Assembly (NCBI GenBank): GCA_902800795.1
Contig: CADCFQ010000001.1
Location: 90,111 to 154,110, forward strand
DNA: 64,000 nucleotides
Origin: an uncultured Ruminococcus sp.
GTDB lineage: Bacteria; Bacillota; Clostridia; Oscillospirales; Ruminococcaceae
Direction: 5' to 3'
Part shown: in pieces, positions 33,430 through 41,830 of the stretch
Position numbering within the stretch: the first letter of the stretch is position 1
Layout: the number at the start of each line of letters is the position of its first letter
The notes under the pieces: model-generated
Database searches by the model: none
Told to the model about the DNA's origin: nothing
What the model saw: only the letters and a program-made list of their open reading frames with translations
Position numbers and translations under genes: made by a program

Positions 33430-35004
33430 ATGAATAGTTTCCTTAAATGGTTTTTTGTCTTCATATCCGAGATGCTGAAAGGCTTTGCACAGATCTTTTC
33501 AGGTCTGTGGAACGGATTGAAGCAGATATTCAACATTAAAAACTACATAAATATATTCAAGACCTACTCTACCGATTTCGGTGCTTTGGGCTGGATCCTT
33601 GCGGTCCTTGCTATCATAGTGGTCGTGGCTATCTATGTCCTGATAGTGTTCATTATCATCTTTGCGATAAGAAAATATATCAGGTTCCGACACTCCATCG
33701 TTTCCAATGAGGACCTTTTGGAGGAGATAGCTCACCTGCAGAGACAGGTCTTGAAGATGACCAAGGAAAAGGACGAGATAATGGCGATGAAGGTCGCTCA
33801 GATGGGTATACCCACCTCGGGTGCGCTGTCGCTGGCGGACGGAACGTTCGGTACAGGGCTCGAGGGCGGCGAGGGCGCTCCCGAAGCTCAGGGCGTTGCC
33901 GAGGACGGTATCGTTCATACGAACGATGTCAGGTTCTCGAAGCTCATTGAGGTCGATAACTTCTACAAGACCTATGAGCCGCCCGAGTATGACAACTCCA
34001 TCACTCTCGCACAGTTCTGCGATATGTACCGCAACTTTGCCTGCTCGAGGATGCACCTGTTCTATGAGCCGAAAACTATCTGGCTCTTTGTTGCAGGTAT
34101 GGCTTCCACGAAGCTCATCATCCTACAGGGTATATCCGGTACCGGTAAAACATCGCTGCCTTACTCCTTCGGAAAGTTCTTGGGCAACGATACCACTATC
34201 GCATCCGTTCAGCCCTCCTGGCGTGACAGGACCGAGCTATTCGGTTACTTCAACGAATTTACGAAGAACTTCAACGAGACCGAGGTCCTCAAGAGGATCT
34301 ACTCGTCGAACTATAACAACGATATCAACCTTATCCTTCTCGATGAGATGAACATCGCCCGTATCGAGTATTACTTCGCAGAGATGCTGTCCATCCTCGA
34401 AATGCCGAATGCGGACGAGTGGGAGCTGGATATAGTTCCGAATGTATGGAGCACCGACCCCGAGAAGCTTGACAAGGGCAAGCTCGTTATACCCCAGAAT
34501 ATATGGTACATCGGTACGGCTAATAACGACGACTCGACCTTTGCTATTTCGGATAAGGTCTATGACCGTGCTCAGCCTATCAACCTCGATGCCAAGGGCG
34601 TTGCCTTCGATGCTCCCGATCAGGGACCTATCAATATGGGCTTCGACCACGTTGTAGAGCTGTTCCAGGAGGCTTGGGACAAGTATCCTATCTCCCAGGA
34701 GAACCTAAAGAAGATACAGCAGCTTGACCTTTGGGTAATTGAAAAGCTCAGAGTGGCTTTCGGTAACCGTATCCTTAAGCAGATGGGTCTGTTCGTGCCT
34801 GTATATGTAGCCTGCGGCGGCGAAGAGCTGGACGGTATCGACTACGTTCTGGCAACAAAGATCTTCAGAAAGTTTGAATCCCTCAACCTTGCAATGCTCA
34901 GAGATGAGCTGCGTGAGCTTGTTGTCTACATCCAGAAGTCTTTCGGAAAGAACCAGATGAAGGAATCTGTGGCTTATCTCGAAAGGCTCCAGAAGCTGTT
35001 CTGA
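33430..35004 (+). CDS. Membrane-anchored McrB-like AAA+ ATPase
   Basis: The 524-residue protein has an amphipathic start, a strong membrane helix at about residues 54-80, and a short coiled coil. The ATPase domain begins near residue 215 with Walker A GISGTGKTSLP, then Walker B in LILLDEMNIARIEYYF, and a sensor region GTANNDDSTFAISDKVYDRA. These fit the McrB branch of AAA+ proteins, whose members drive GTP- or ATP-dependent machines. Classical McrB proteins are soluble and have a DNA-binding N-terminus, which is replaced here by a membrane anchor. The next gene encodes a DUF2357-type partner, as in McrBC-like pairs. Its place between two signal peptidases argues for a role in surface assembly. 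Confidence 0.8.
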   Translation: MNSFLKWFFVFISEMLKGFAQIFSGLWNGLKQIFNIKNYINIFKTYSTDFGALGWILAVLAIIVVVAIYVLIVFIIIFAIRKYIRFRHSIVSNEDLLEEIAHLQRQVLKMTKEKDEIMAMKVAQMGIPTSGALSLADGTFGTGLEGGEGAPEAQGVAEDGIVHTNDVRFSKLIEVDNFYKTYEPPEYDNSITLAQFCDMYRNFACSRMHLFYEPKTIWLFVAGMASTKLIILQGISGTGKTSLPYSFGKFLGNDTTIASVQPSWRDRTELFGYFNEFTKNFNETEVLKRIYSSNYNNDINLILLDEMNIARIEYYFAEMLSILEMPNADEWELDIVPNVWSTDPEKLDKGKLVIPQNIWYIGTANNDDSTFAISDKVYDRAQPINLDAKGVAFDAPDQGPINMGFDHVVELFQEAWDKYPISQENLKKIQQLDLWVIEKLRVAFGNRILKQMGLFVPVYVACGGEELDGIDYVLATKIFRKFESLNLAMLRDELRELVVYIQKSFGKNQMKESVAYLERLQKLF

Positions 35005-35050
35005 TAATTTTTTCAAAACAGCTTAGTCCCCGGAAAAGGTGGTGAAACGA

Positions 35051-37312
35051 TTGAGCGGCTTATATGGCGAATGGTATGAGGATTTCAAGGAATCTATGGC
35101 AGCGTTCGGCGATGATGAGCTTTACGGCAATCTTGAGTCGCTCATTCAGGCCAGCAGGAACACCTTTGCTGTCAACCGAAAGCTTATGGCAAAGGCTATC
35201 GACGTTTCCTGGGTCGAGACCATAGAGAACGGCCTTCTCCACGTTGATAACGTGCTCAGAGACCCAAGGCGCACCATCGAGGACGTTGAGGAGATCGTGC
35301 CTATTGCGCTTTCAAGAAAGATAACGGTGGAGTCTGTAAAGCACCTGGCTCAGCACACCGACCTTATCCAGAGCGTTGACAGGAAGACAGGCAAGATCAC
35401 CCCTTCCAAGATCCTTAATATCCATAAGGAAGAAAGCCTTATGACCTATGAGAACAAGTTTGTCAATACTCTGGTCGACAGGCTGTACATTTTCATAAAC
35501 ACCAGATATGAGAAGCTTGCTCAGGTGTCACGTGACGAGGAGGTCTATACCCTCGGCTATGACACCTTTATTGACAACGGAGCAGGCGGAAAAATGAAGA
35601 TAGAGGTCAAGCTCGAAACAACTGAGAGCCTTGACACCTATGACGATAACGGCGTTTCGATCTGGCAGAGGGTCGAGAAGCTGAAAAAGGCGATAGAGGG
35701 ATATAAGGGTTCCGAGCTTTGTACGACGCTTGGGAACACCTATATCAGACCGCCTGTTATGAGAACTAATGCGATAATGAAAAATGTCGACCTTAAAGCG
35801 TGTCTTGCGCTGTGGCAGTATATCGAGAGCTATGATAAGGTCGGCTATGAGATAAATGTGGAGAACACGGCTGTGAAGCCCGATGACAGCTATATCGAGG
35901 ACTTTTACAAGGTCGTGGCGCTCAATCTGCTGCTTTTCAGGAATTATACCGAGAAGGGCAGGGATGACAGCTTTACCGAGCTGAAGACCGCAAAGATGAA
36001 GAGGCTCCAGCCGAAGTTCTTGAAGCGCTTTGAGAAAGAGCTTGCCTCTGACTATGGCGTTATCGCAGATGCTGTGCCGGGCTATATCGGCTCGGACGGC
36101 GACATCAAGATCAAGAGGACATTTCCTAAAGATGTCAGCGGAATGTTCGATGAGATCAGCAAGTGTATCGAGATCGAGAAGAACTTTTTAGCGGAGCGTG
36201 AGATCGAAAGGCTGGAGAAGCAGAAGGCTGCCGAAGAGGCGGAAAGACTAAGACAGCTGGAGATCGCAAAGCGGGAAGAGGAAAGACGTATTGAGGAGGC
36301 AAGGCTTGCCGAGCTCGAAAGAATAAAGAAGGAAAAAGAAGAAGAGGAGCGCCGTCTCCAGGAAATGCTGGAGCAGAAGCGGCGTGAGCAGGAAGAAGAA
36401 GAACGACAGAGACAGCGTGAAGAAGCCGCCAGACTTGCCCGTCTTGAAGAGATGCGCAAGCGTGAAGAAGAAGAGCGCCGCCGCCGTGAGGAGGAGGAAA
36501 GGCTCGAGGCTGAAAGACGCAGGATAGAAGAGAACAAGTCCATGATCGCCAACGAGCTCGGAGATGCCGAGGGCGTTGAGGTCAAGACAGAGGACGAGGA
36601 AGAGCTCAGGAAGAAGGCTCTGGAGGATCTCACGGAAGAGGAGATCGAAGAGGCCAAGGCTGCTATTGAGGAGGCTAACGAGGAGAACGAGGGCGAAGAA
36701 CCCGAGGTCTTTGAGGATCCGAGAGAAGTAGCTGCAAGAATGAAGCTCGAGCAGCAGAAGAAAGAGAAGGAACGCAGAGAAAGAGAACGTGCGGAAAGAC
36801 TCAAGGCCGAAAGACAGTATTTCGAGAGCAAGCCTTTCCACGTTATCAGAAAGCAGTATTCAAAGAACCCGATCTATGCGATACCCAGGTTCATACGCTA
36901 CATCCTTTCGCATTTCTTCGGACTTATACCCAAGGATACCGACGATCCCGATCTCAAGGCTAAGCTTGCACAGAGAGAAGCCGACAAGGCCGAAAAGGAG
37001 CGTGCGAATGCAAAGCGCAGGGAGATGGAGGTATACTACAGAAAGTACGGCGGGACCTTCAAATACCGTTTTATGCGGTGGATAGGCGACATAAAGTTCA
37101 AGCGCAAAAAGAAAAAACAGCGCAAGAACCAGCCGCTGCCGAAGTTCACTCCGCCCAACCGTACACCCGAGCAGCAGCGTGAGATCGAGACCGAGATGGC
37201 AAGACTCTACAAAGAGTACCATGTCGGCAGGATCGAGAAGATCAAGCGCCGCATAAAGGACCGCAGGGAACAGAAAGATAAAATAGCACAGGAGATGCAG
37301 CAGGGAGGTTGA
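35051..37312 (+). CDS. DUF2357-like partner protein with long coiled coil
   Basis: The 753-residue protein has an N-terminal part (to about 330) that resembles DUF2357 proteins found beside McrB-like ATPases, with TYENKFVNTLVDRLY near residue 137 as the clearest mark. From about residue 380 to 520 it is a continuous Glu/Arg/Lys coiled coil, followed by an acidic stretch and a basic C-terminal region. No PD-(D/E)XK nuclease motif is evident after the DUF2357 part, unlike McrC. A weak hydrophobic patch lies near residue 620. The TTG at 35051 is preferred because GGAAAAGGTGG lies 8 bases before it. It probably forms a complex with the upstream ATPase. Confidence 0.7.
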   Translation: MSGLYGEWYEDFKESMAAFGDDELYGNLESLIQASRNTFAVNRKLMAKAIDVSWVETIENGLLHVDNVLRDPRRTIEDVEEIVPIALSRKITVESVKHLAQHTDLIQSVDRKTGKITPSKILNIHKEESLMTYENKFVNTLVDRLYIFINTRYEKLAQVSRDEEVYTLGYDTFIDNGAGGKMKIEVKLETTESLDTYDDNGVSIWQRVEKLKKAIEGYKGSELCTTLGNTYIRPPVMRTNAIMKNVDLKACLALWQYIESYDKVGYEINVENTAVKPDDSYIEDFYKVVALNLLLFRNYTEKGRDDSFTELKTAKMKRLQPKFLKRFEKELASDYGVIADAVPGYIGSDGDIKIKRTFPKDVSGMFDEISKCIEIEKNFLAEREIERLEKQKAAEEAERLRQLEIAKREEERRIEEARLAELERIKKEKEEEERRLQEMLEQKRREQEEEERQRQREEAARLARLEEMRKREEEERRRREEEERLEAERRRIEENKSMIANELGDAEGVEVKTEDEEELRKKALEDLTEEEIEEAKAAIEEANEENEGEEPEVFEDPREVAARMKLEQQKKEKERRERERAERLKAERQYFESKPFHVIRKQYSKNPIYAIPRFIRYILSHFFGLIPKDTDDPDLKAKLAQREADKAEKERANAKRREMEVYYRKYGGTFKYRFMRWIGDIKFKRKKKKQRKNQPLPKFTPPNRTPEQQREIETEMARLYKEYHVGRIEKIKRRIKDRREQKDKIAQEMQQGG

Positions 37313-37320
37313 GTGCTGTC

Positions 37321-38334
37321 TTGAATGAAAATGAAGAGAACATTGCAGAAGAGACAGCCGCTCCCGTGACCGGCGGGGAGGCAGAAGAAAAGGAGACCGA
37401 TACCGCCTCTGATAAGGCTTCGGAGGTGAAGGCGCAGGAAAGCGCTGACGACAAAGAGACCGGACCCGACCCGGAGGGATCAGGAGAGCCCGACGGTACG
37501 GATTCTGAAACCGAGGAGGTCACTCCGGAGGATACCGATGACAAGACGCCCGAGCCGGAGGATACCGATGACAAGGAGTCCGGGGAGGAAGAGACTGCCG
37601 GGGGACCCGACAAGCCCGATGATAAGGACGATAAGGCCGAGGAAGAAGAGCAGAGAAGCCTTGCTTCCAGGATAACAAACGGCCTTGCGGTGGCTATCCT
37701 TGTGGCCGCAACGATATTTACAGCCTACGTTATGATAAACACAGGCCTGGGCAAGCCCGTAAATGTGTTCGGGCGCTATGTGCTGAGAGTCATGACAGGA
37801 AGTATGGAGCCTTCGCTCCATACCGGCGACTACATCGTTGTAAAAAAAGTTGATACCAAAAGCATAAAAAAAGATGACGTTATCACCTTCTACTCCGAGG
37901 AGAGCGACGTTAACGGAAAGCTCGTCACCCACAGGGTGGTGGACATCGAGAAGGACGGCTCTTTCCAGACGATGGGTGATGCGAACCCCGTTGCAGATCA
38001 TAAGCTGGTAAGGCCGGATCAGGTGGTTGGCAAATACGTCAGAAAAGCGAGGTTTTTCAGGTGGGTCAGCTCGTTTGCAGACTCGAAGAAGATATTGCTG
38101 GTGCTCGTTATAATCCCGCTTACGCTTATAGCATTCTATGAGATGAAGACAGTGGTCAAGCTTGGCATAAAGGCGAAGCTTGAAGACAAGGAAGACTATG
38201 AACAGCGCAAGCAGGAGCTTATGAGAGAAGCTATCGAAAAGGAAAAACAGCGCCTTGCCGAGGAAGCGGCAAATAACTCTGATAAGGAGATAAGCCATGA
38301 ACCAAGAGAAACTAATGAAAAGGAGAATGATTAG
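37321..38334 (+). CDS. Second SipW-type signal peptidase with acidic N-terminal extension
   Basis: The protein has about 337 residues. The first 110 are strongly acidic and Thr/Pro-rich. A helix near residues 118-140 leads to the catalytic serine in RVMTGSMEPSLHTGDYIVV and to the histidine in LVTHRVVDI, again Ser-His and so of SipW type. A GDANPVADH segment and a second helix follow, then a charged coiled tail. Start choice is uncertain: GGGAGG lies 12 bases before the TTG at 37321, while the TTG at 37309 touches it. Two SipW enzymes in one operon suggest different substrates, or one processing enzyme and one accessory form. The stop overlaps the next gene by 38 bases. Confidence 0.85.
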   Translation: MNENEENIAEETAAPVTGGEAEEKETDTASDKASEVKAQESADDKETGPDPEGSGEPDGTDSETEEVTPEDTDDKTPEPEDTDDKESGEEETAGGPDKPDDKDDKAEEEEQRSLASRITNGLAVAILVAATIFTAYVMINTGLGKPVNVFGRYVLRVMTGSMEPSLHTGDYIVVKKVDTKSIKKDDVITFYSEESDVNGKLVTHRVVDIEKDGSFQTMGDANPVADHKLVRPDQVVGKYVRKARFFRWVSSFADSKKILLVLVIIPLTLIAFYEMKTVVKLGIKAKLEDKEDYEQRKQELMREAIEKEKQRLAEEAANNSDKEISHEPRETNEKEND

Positions 38335-38749
38335 TGCAATAATCATTGCAGTGATCACGCTTATCGCTCTTTTCGTGTTCATAGGTCTGTATATAGACGA
38401 AACGAGAAGAGTACAGGATACCTATCGGAGTCAGTTCAAGATCAATCTGGATCACGTTTCCGAGGACATAGACTCGTATCTCAACGCCGAGGGAGACCTT
38501 GATATGAGATATATAAGGCTCGTAAATGATATGAGCTCGGTCAATTCGTTTGCGTTCCTGATAGACGACTTTACCGAACAGCAAAAGGCAATAAACCAGA
38601 TAAACACAGCTCTGATAAAGTATCCCGAGCAGATGAGAACAAAGATCAAGGAGCTCGGTGAGGTCATAGATGACATATCGAATGACCTTGACAAGGGCTA
38701 TAAAAACGCTTTCAAGCTGATAGACTCTATTGATAAACTGGGTCACTAA
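38297..38749 (+). CDS. Small single-helix membrane protein
   Basis: The 150-residue protein has one hydrophobic helix at about residues 11-30, ISAIIIAVITLIALFVFIGL, and a mostly helical external or cytoplasmic domain with regular Asp, Ile and Leu residues. No known family is recognised. It overlaps the end of the signal peptidase gene by 38 bases in another frame and has AAGGAGATAAGCC before its ATG, so translation is coupled. The size and topology suit an accessory subunit of the membrane complex formed by the ATPase and its partner. This is context, not proof. Confidence 0.7.
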   Translation: MNQEKLMKRRMISAIIIAVITLIALFVFIGLYIDETRRVQDTYRSQFKINLDHVSEDIDSYLNAEGDLDMRYIRLVNDMSSVNSFAFLIDDFTEQQKAINQINTALIKYPEQMRTKIKELGEVIDDISNDLDKGYKNAFKLIDSIDKLGH

Positions 38750-38771
38750 AATAAGGAAAAGGGTGAGTTCG

Positions 38772-38999
38772 ATGAGTGAAAAAAGAAAACTTAAAAAAGA
38801 GATCAAGCTTTGTATGCAGACTATACAGGAGATCGAGAGAAAGCGTTCAAGATCACAGTCTGCCCTTGTTCAGGCGATCCTTCTGCAGGAAGAGCCGAGT
38901 GAGAACGACGTTGAATGGTTCAACAAGTACACCGGTGAGATCACATCCTGCCGTAACCACATGATAGAGCTTCAGAAAAAGCTCAATTCTCTGCCGTAG
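38772..38999 (+). CDS. Small coiled-coil protein
   Basis: The 75-residue protein is mostly charged helix with RKLKKEIKLCMQTIQEIERK at the start and ends IELQKKLNSLP. It lacks a signal peptide or membrane helix and is probably cytoplasmic. The ATG follows AAAAGGGTGAG with good spacing. It is the last gene of the operon and ends just before a terminator shared with the convergent kinase gene. No family is recognised. Confidence 0.62.
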   Translation: MSEKRKLKKEIKLCMQTIQEIERKRSRSQSALVQAILLQEEPSENDVEWFNKYTGEITSCRNHMIELQKKLNSLP

Positions 39000-39054
39000 G
39001 AAAAAGCACATTTCAGACGGCAAGGGGTCACTTTGCCCTTTTTTGAAAAAATCA

Positions 39055-39084
39055 GGCGGTATATCCATAGTCGGATATATCGCC
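39055..39084 (-). terminator. Terminator between convergent genes
   Basis: GGCGGTATATCC (39055-39066) and GGATATATCGCC (39073-39084) form a 12-bp stem with one G-T pair. Read on the minus strand it is followed by six T. It ends the kinase gene and may also serve the plus-strand operon. Confidence 0.85.
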
Positions 39085-39092
39085 TGTTCTTA

Positions 39093-40160
39093 TTATTCAA
39101 AATCGCCAGTTTTAGACAGAAGTATGTGGACATAGTCAAACTTGTTGAGCACCGACTCTTTGTGCTCACGCTTGAGCGTGTAGTCCGAGGTCTTGGCAAG
39201 GTCCAGAACTATCGACACCGATGTTCCCTTGCCGGTGGATGAGCGGTGGATAAGCTGTCCGCCGACCGAATCGCAGTAGGCCTTGACAACAGCCAGCCCA
39301 AGGCTTTCACGGTCGCTGTCGGCCTTGTGGAGCCCGAAGGGCACCGTCGCTTTTTTGAACAAAGCCTTGTCAATACCGTCGCCGTTGTCCTTGACGTTAA
39401 TGACCGCACGCTTATGCTCGTCGATATATGCGCTTACCTTGACCAGCTTCGAGTCCTTGCTGTTATACATACAGCCGTTGACGATAAGGTTTAAGACCGC
39501 CGAAAGAAACTGACGCTTGTTCGAGACTATCCAGATATCCTCCTCACATTCGATCTCCAGACTGCATCCGTTCTGCGAAAGAACGCTCTCTGCTTCCTCA
39601 AAAATCGAATGGAGCACCTCGCTGACATTGATGATAGCGGTGTGCTTTTTGCCAAGAGTGTAGAAGGTGAGCTCCTCATAGTTTATCGAAGCGTTGTAGC
39701 CGGCTCTTATGCGCTGCTTGATATATTCCTTTAGCGCTTTGTGGGTCTCTTTTTTGTTAAGGTCAACAGACTCTGCCTTGGCAGCAGCAAGAGAGAGCTC
39801 CTTTAAGACCTCATACTGAACGTTCATCCTCACTTTGCGGTACTCGCTGTTTTCCGCAAGGGTCATAACATCGGTAAGGTCAAAAAGTGTGGCGATATAC
39901 CCCAGTATCTGTCCGTCATTATCCGGGACAGGCTCTATCTTGATAGCTTTTTTCTCGCTGTCCGCCGAGATATATGTCCCCGTAAGGGTCTCTTTTATAA
40001 CAGCGTCCTTATCAAGGCCCTCTATCCTCGTCCTGTTAAAGCGCACAGCCTTTTCCCTGCTGCACCATATCATTTTCATATTACTGTCCAGCAGCAGCAC
40101 ACAGTCCTGTGAGTTCTTATAGGCCTGTTTAAGGGCTTCAAAAATATCCAAGGTATTCAC
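39093..40160 (-). CDS. PAS-domain sensor kinase-like protein
   Basis: The 355-residue soluble protein has a PAS-like domain at about residues 12-100, including VLLLDSNMKMIWCS. An HATPase_c domain at about 190-325 has an N-box in NLIVNGCMYN, G1 DNGDGID, and SLGLAVVKAYCDSVGG. No clear histidine H-box is seen in the dimerisation region around residues 105-175 (YEVLKELSLAAAKAE). It may thus use an unusual histidine or act as a kinase-like sensor. No response regulator gene lies next to it. AAGAGG-like sequence precedes the start at 40160. It is transcribed towards the surface locus from its own promoter. Confidence 0.8.
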   Translation of the reverse strand: MNTLDIFEALKQAYKNSQDCVLLLDSNMKMIWCSREKAVRFNRTRIEGLDKDAVIKETLTGTYISADSEKKAIKIEPVPDNDGQILGYIATLFDLTDVMTLAENSEYRKVRMNVQYEVLKELSLAAAKAESVDLNKKETHKALKEYIKQRIRAGYNASINYEELTFYTLGKKHTAIINVSEVLHSIFEEAESVLSQNGCSLEIECEEDIWIVSNKRQFLSAVLNLIVNGCMYNSKDSKLVKVSAYIDEHKRAVINVKDNGDGIDKALFKKATVPFGLHKADSDRESLGLAVVKAYCDSVGGQLIHRSSTGKGTSVSIVLDLAKTSDYTLKREHKESVLNKFDYVHILLSKTGDFE

Positions 40161-40201
40161 CTCTTCCCGTAAAAGACATTTATTACAATATCAGCAAATT
40201 T

Positions 40202-40230
40202 ATTATACCTCTTTTTTTCTTATCCGTCAA
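40202..40230 (-). promoter_or_regulatory. Promoter of the PAS kinase-like gene
   Basis: On the minus strand TTGACG (40230-40225) and TATAAT (40207-40202) are 17 bases apart. The start would lie near 40195. Confidence 0.75.
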
Positions 40231-40286
40231 GTATGGCTGCGGCCTGTTGACAACGCAAGGTGCAGGCTCACAATGCTTGATTAAAA

Positions 40287-40318
40287 AAGGCATACCACCG
40301 TTTCTGGAGGTATGCCTT
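40287..40318 (-). terminator. Terminator of ypeB
   Basis: AAGGCATACC (40287-40296) pairs with GGTATGCCTT (40309-40318), followed on the minus strand by a run of T. It begins five bases after the ypeB stop. Confidence 0.88.
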
Positions 40319-40322
40319 GCTT

Positions 40323-41648
40323 TTATACTGTCAGCGTCGAGTTCTCGTTTTCTATCAGGAGAAGGATCTGCTCTTCCTTGCCTGTCTCGGCATTGATATA
40401 GACCAGCACCTGACGGCCTGTCTGTGCCTTGCATTTAAACTCATAGCAGAGCCTCTCGCTCAGGTCGTCCGCAGGGATAAGAGCCAGCTGGCTGGACTCG
40501 ACATCGAGCTTCGGAGAGATGCGCTTTTGTGCCGCAGACAGAGAGATCATCGTGTCAGGGTAGCGCCTGCGGTGGTGGTTGACAATATACCCCCTTGCAT
40601 CGTAGCCCAGTATCTCGCCGTTGTCAAGAGCTACCGTCACTTTGATAAGGTCTGTATAGCAGCAGACCCGAAGGTCCTGATAGGCGAAATTGACAGTCAG
40701 GACATTAGCGTAGGTCTCATAATAGGTGGTCCTCAGAGAGTCCATACCCAGCTCTTTGAGAAAGTCCTCTGCCTTGCTGACAGCTTCCTCGTTTGATAGC
40801 TTCGCTGCGGCGGGCTGACGGGCTTTGAGAAAATAAGACACAAAGCCGCCCTGCTTTGTCACCTCACAGCTGACCTCGTTTTTCTTGTCAAAAAAGCGCC
40901 AGCCCGGCATACGCCCCTTTATCTCCTCGGCGCCCGTCAGGTCATCGGCGCTGATGCCCAGCACCATGCGGCATTTTGTGAGGGCTTCCTGCTCTGTGAC
41001 ATCGGGCTCGTCCTGGGTCAGCATAGGCTCCTTCTCAAGGATGTTGTCAGAAAACGGCCCGTCATAGATAAGCCTGGGATAGCTGCTTAAAGTGTCCGTC
41101 ATCTCACCGAAGCCGTCAGAAACATCAGGCACTTTCCCTGTGTCATCCGGCTCGAAAACAGTCTCGCCGCTCAAAGCGCTGTCCCTCAACAGCTGCATCT
41201 GCTCGCAGAGCCCGTTTGAAAACTCATAGAGCTTCGAGATGTTCGCATACTCCTTTTCCGAGAGCGTGTCGCCGTTTGCAAGCTTGCGGCTGAGGCTCAT
41301 GGAGTAGTCTCCGACCTGGGAGAGGAATTTGTTCACGGTTTCAAGGTCGGTGCTCTTCGAGGGCAGCTGTGCCAGCGCCGCTTTTGCGCTGACCGCCTTT
41401 GTACAAAGCTGCACCGAGAGGTCACGGTGCATATCGGCAGAGGCGGCATAAAGCTCCTTTTCAAGCGTCTGGTTCACGCCCTCTATCTCGTCCGAAAGGT
41501 CGCCTATCGCCCGCTGATAGGCATATTCCCTTGAGAGCGTAAGGTCACGGTTCTCGCCGGCAAGCATCAGCGCCTTTGCGCCTATCACCGCCGCAGCCGC
41601 CAGCATCAGCGAGAGGGTCTTTATAAGTGCTCGTTTGGTTATTCTCAT
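40323..41648 (-). CDS. ypeB: Germination protein YpeB
   Basis: The 441-residue protein matches YpeB in length and layout: an N-terminal helix at residues 8-28, a helical region with SREYAYQRAIGDLSDEIEG, and repeated PepSY-like units in the second half such as LSNEEAVSKAEDFLKELG and LSAAQKRI. In Bacillus YpeB is needed for the spore cortex-lytic enzyme SleB to be stored and controlled. Here sleB is not adjacent; a SleB-type hydrolase gene lies about 4.4 kb away at 46078. The ATG at 41648 follows AAGGAGATAGCG; an upstream ATG has no such site. Its presence suggests spore formation. Confidence 0.85.
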   Translation of the reverse strand: MRITKRALIKTLSLMLAAAAVIGAKALMLAGENRDLTLSREYAYQRAIGDLSDEIEGVNQTLEKELYAASADMHRDLSVQLCTKAVSAKAALAQLPSKSTDLETVNKFLSQVGDYSMSLSRKLANGDTLSEKEYANISKLYEFSNGLCEQMQLLRDSALSGETVFEPDDTGKVPDVSDGFGEMTDTLSSYPRLIYDGPFSDNILEKEPMLTQDEPDVTEQEALTKCRMVLGISADDLTGAEEIKGRMPGWRFFDKKNEVSCEVTKQGGFVSYFLKARQPAAAKLSNEEAVSKAEDFLKELGMDSLRTTYYETYANVLTVNFAYQDLRVCCYTDLIKVTVALDNGEILGYDARGYIVNHHRRRYPDTMISLSAAQKRISPKLDVESSQLALIPADDLSERLCYEFKCKAQTGRQVLVYINAETGKEEQILLLIENENSTLTV

Positions 41649-41766
41649 CGCTATCTCCTTAGTGTACAAAAATTCGTACTCAAATAATATCATCTGACAT
41701 TATTATTTCATAAAACTATCCGATTATTCATTCAAAATTTTTCGCCCGGCGTTCACGCACCCGGGC

Positions 41767-41795
41767 TTGCAAAAGTCACACAAGTGTGTTATAAT
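41767..41795 (+). promoter_or_regulatory. Promoter of the cysteine desulfurase-thiI pair
   Basis: TTGCAA (41767-41772) and TATAAT (41790-41795) are 17 bases apart, with an upstream TGTGT extension. The leader is short. Confidence 0.72.
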
Positions 41796-41830
41796 AAACT
41801 GATACACCCAAAGTGAAAGGTTATGATGAA

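Noticed and set aside
36082..36831. Ser-rich minus-strand frame opposite the coiled coil
   Set aside because: It is the complement of Glu/Arg-rich codons and is explained by the 35051 gene.
33430..37312. Type IV McrBC restriction system
   Set aside because: The ATPase is membrane-anchored, the partner lacks a visible nuclease motif, and all neighbours concern secretion. A defence role is kept only as an alternative.
14162..38999. Prophage or integrative element carrying the surface locus
   Set aside because: No integrase, attachment repeats, tRNA boundary, or phage structural genes were seen at either end.
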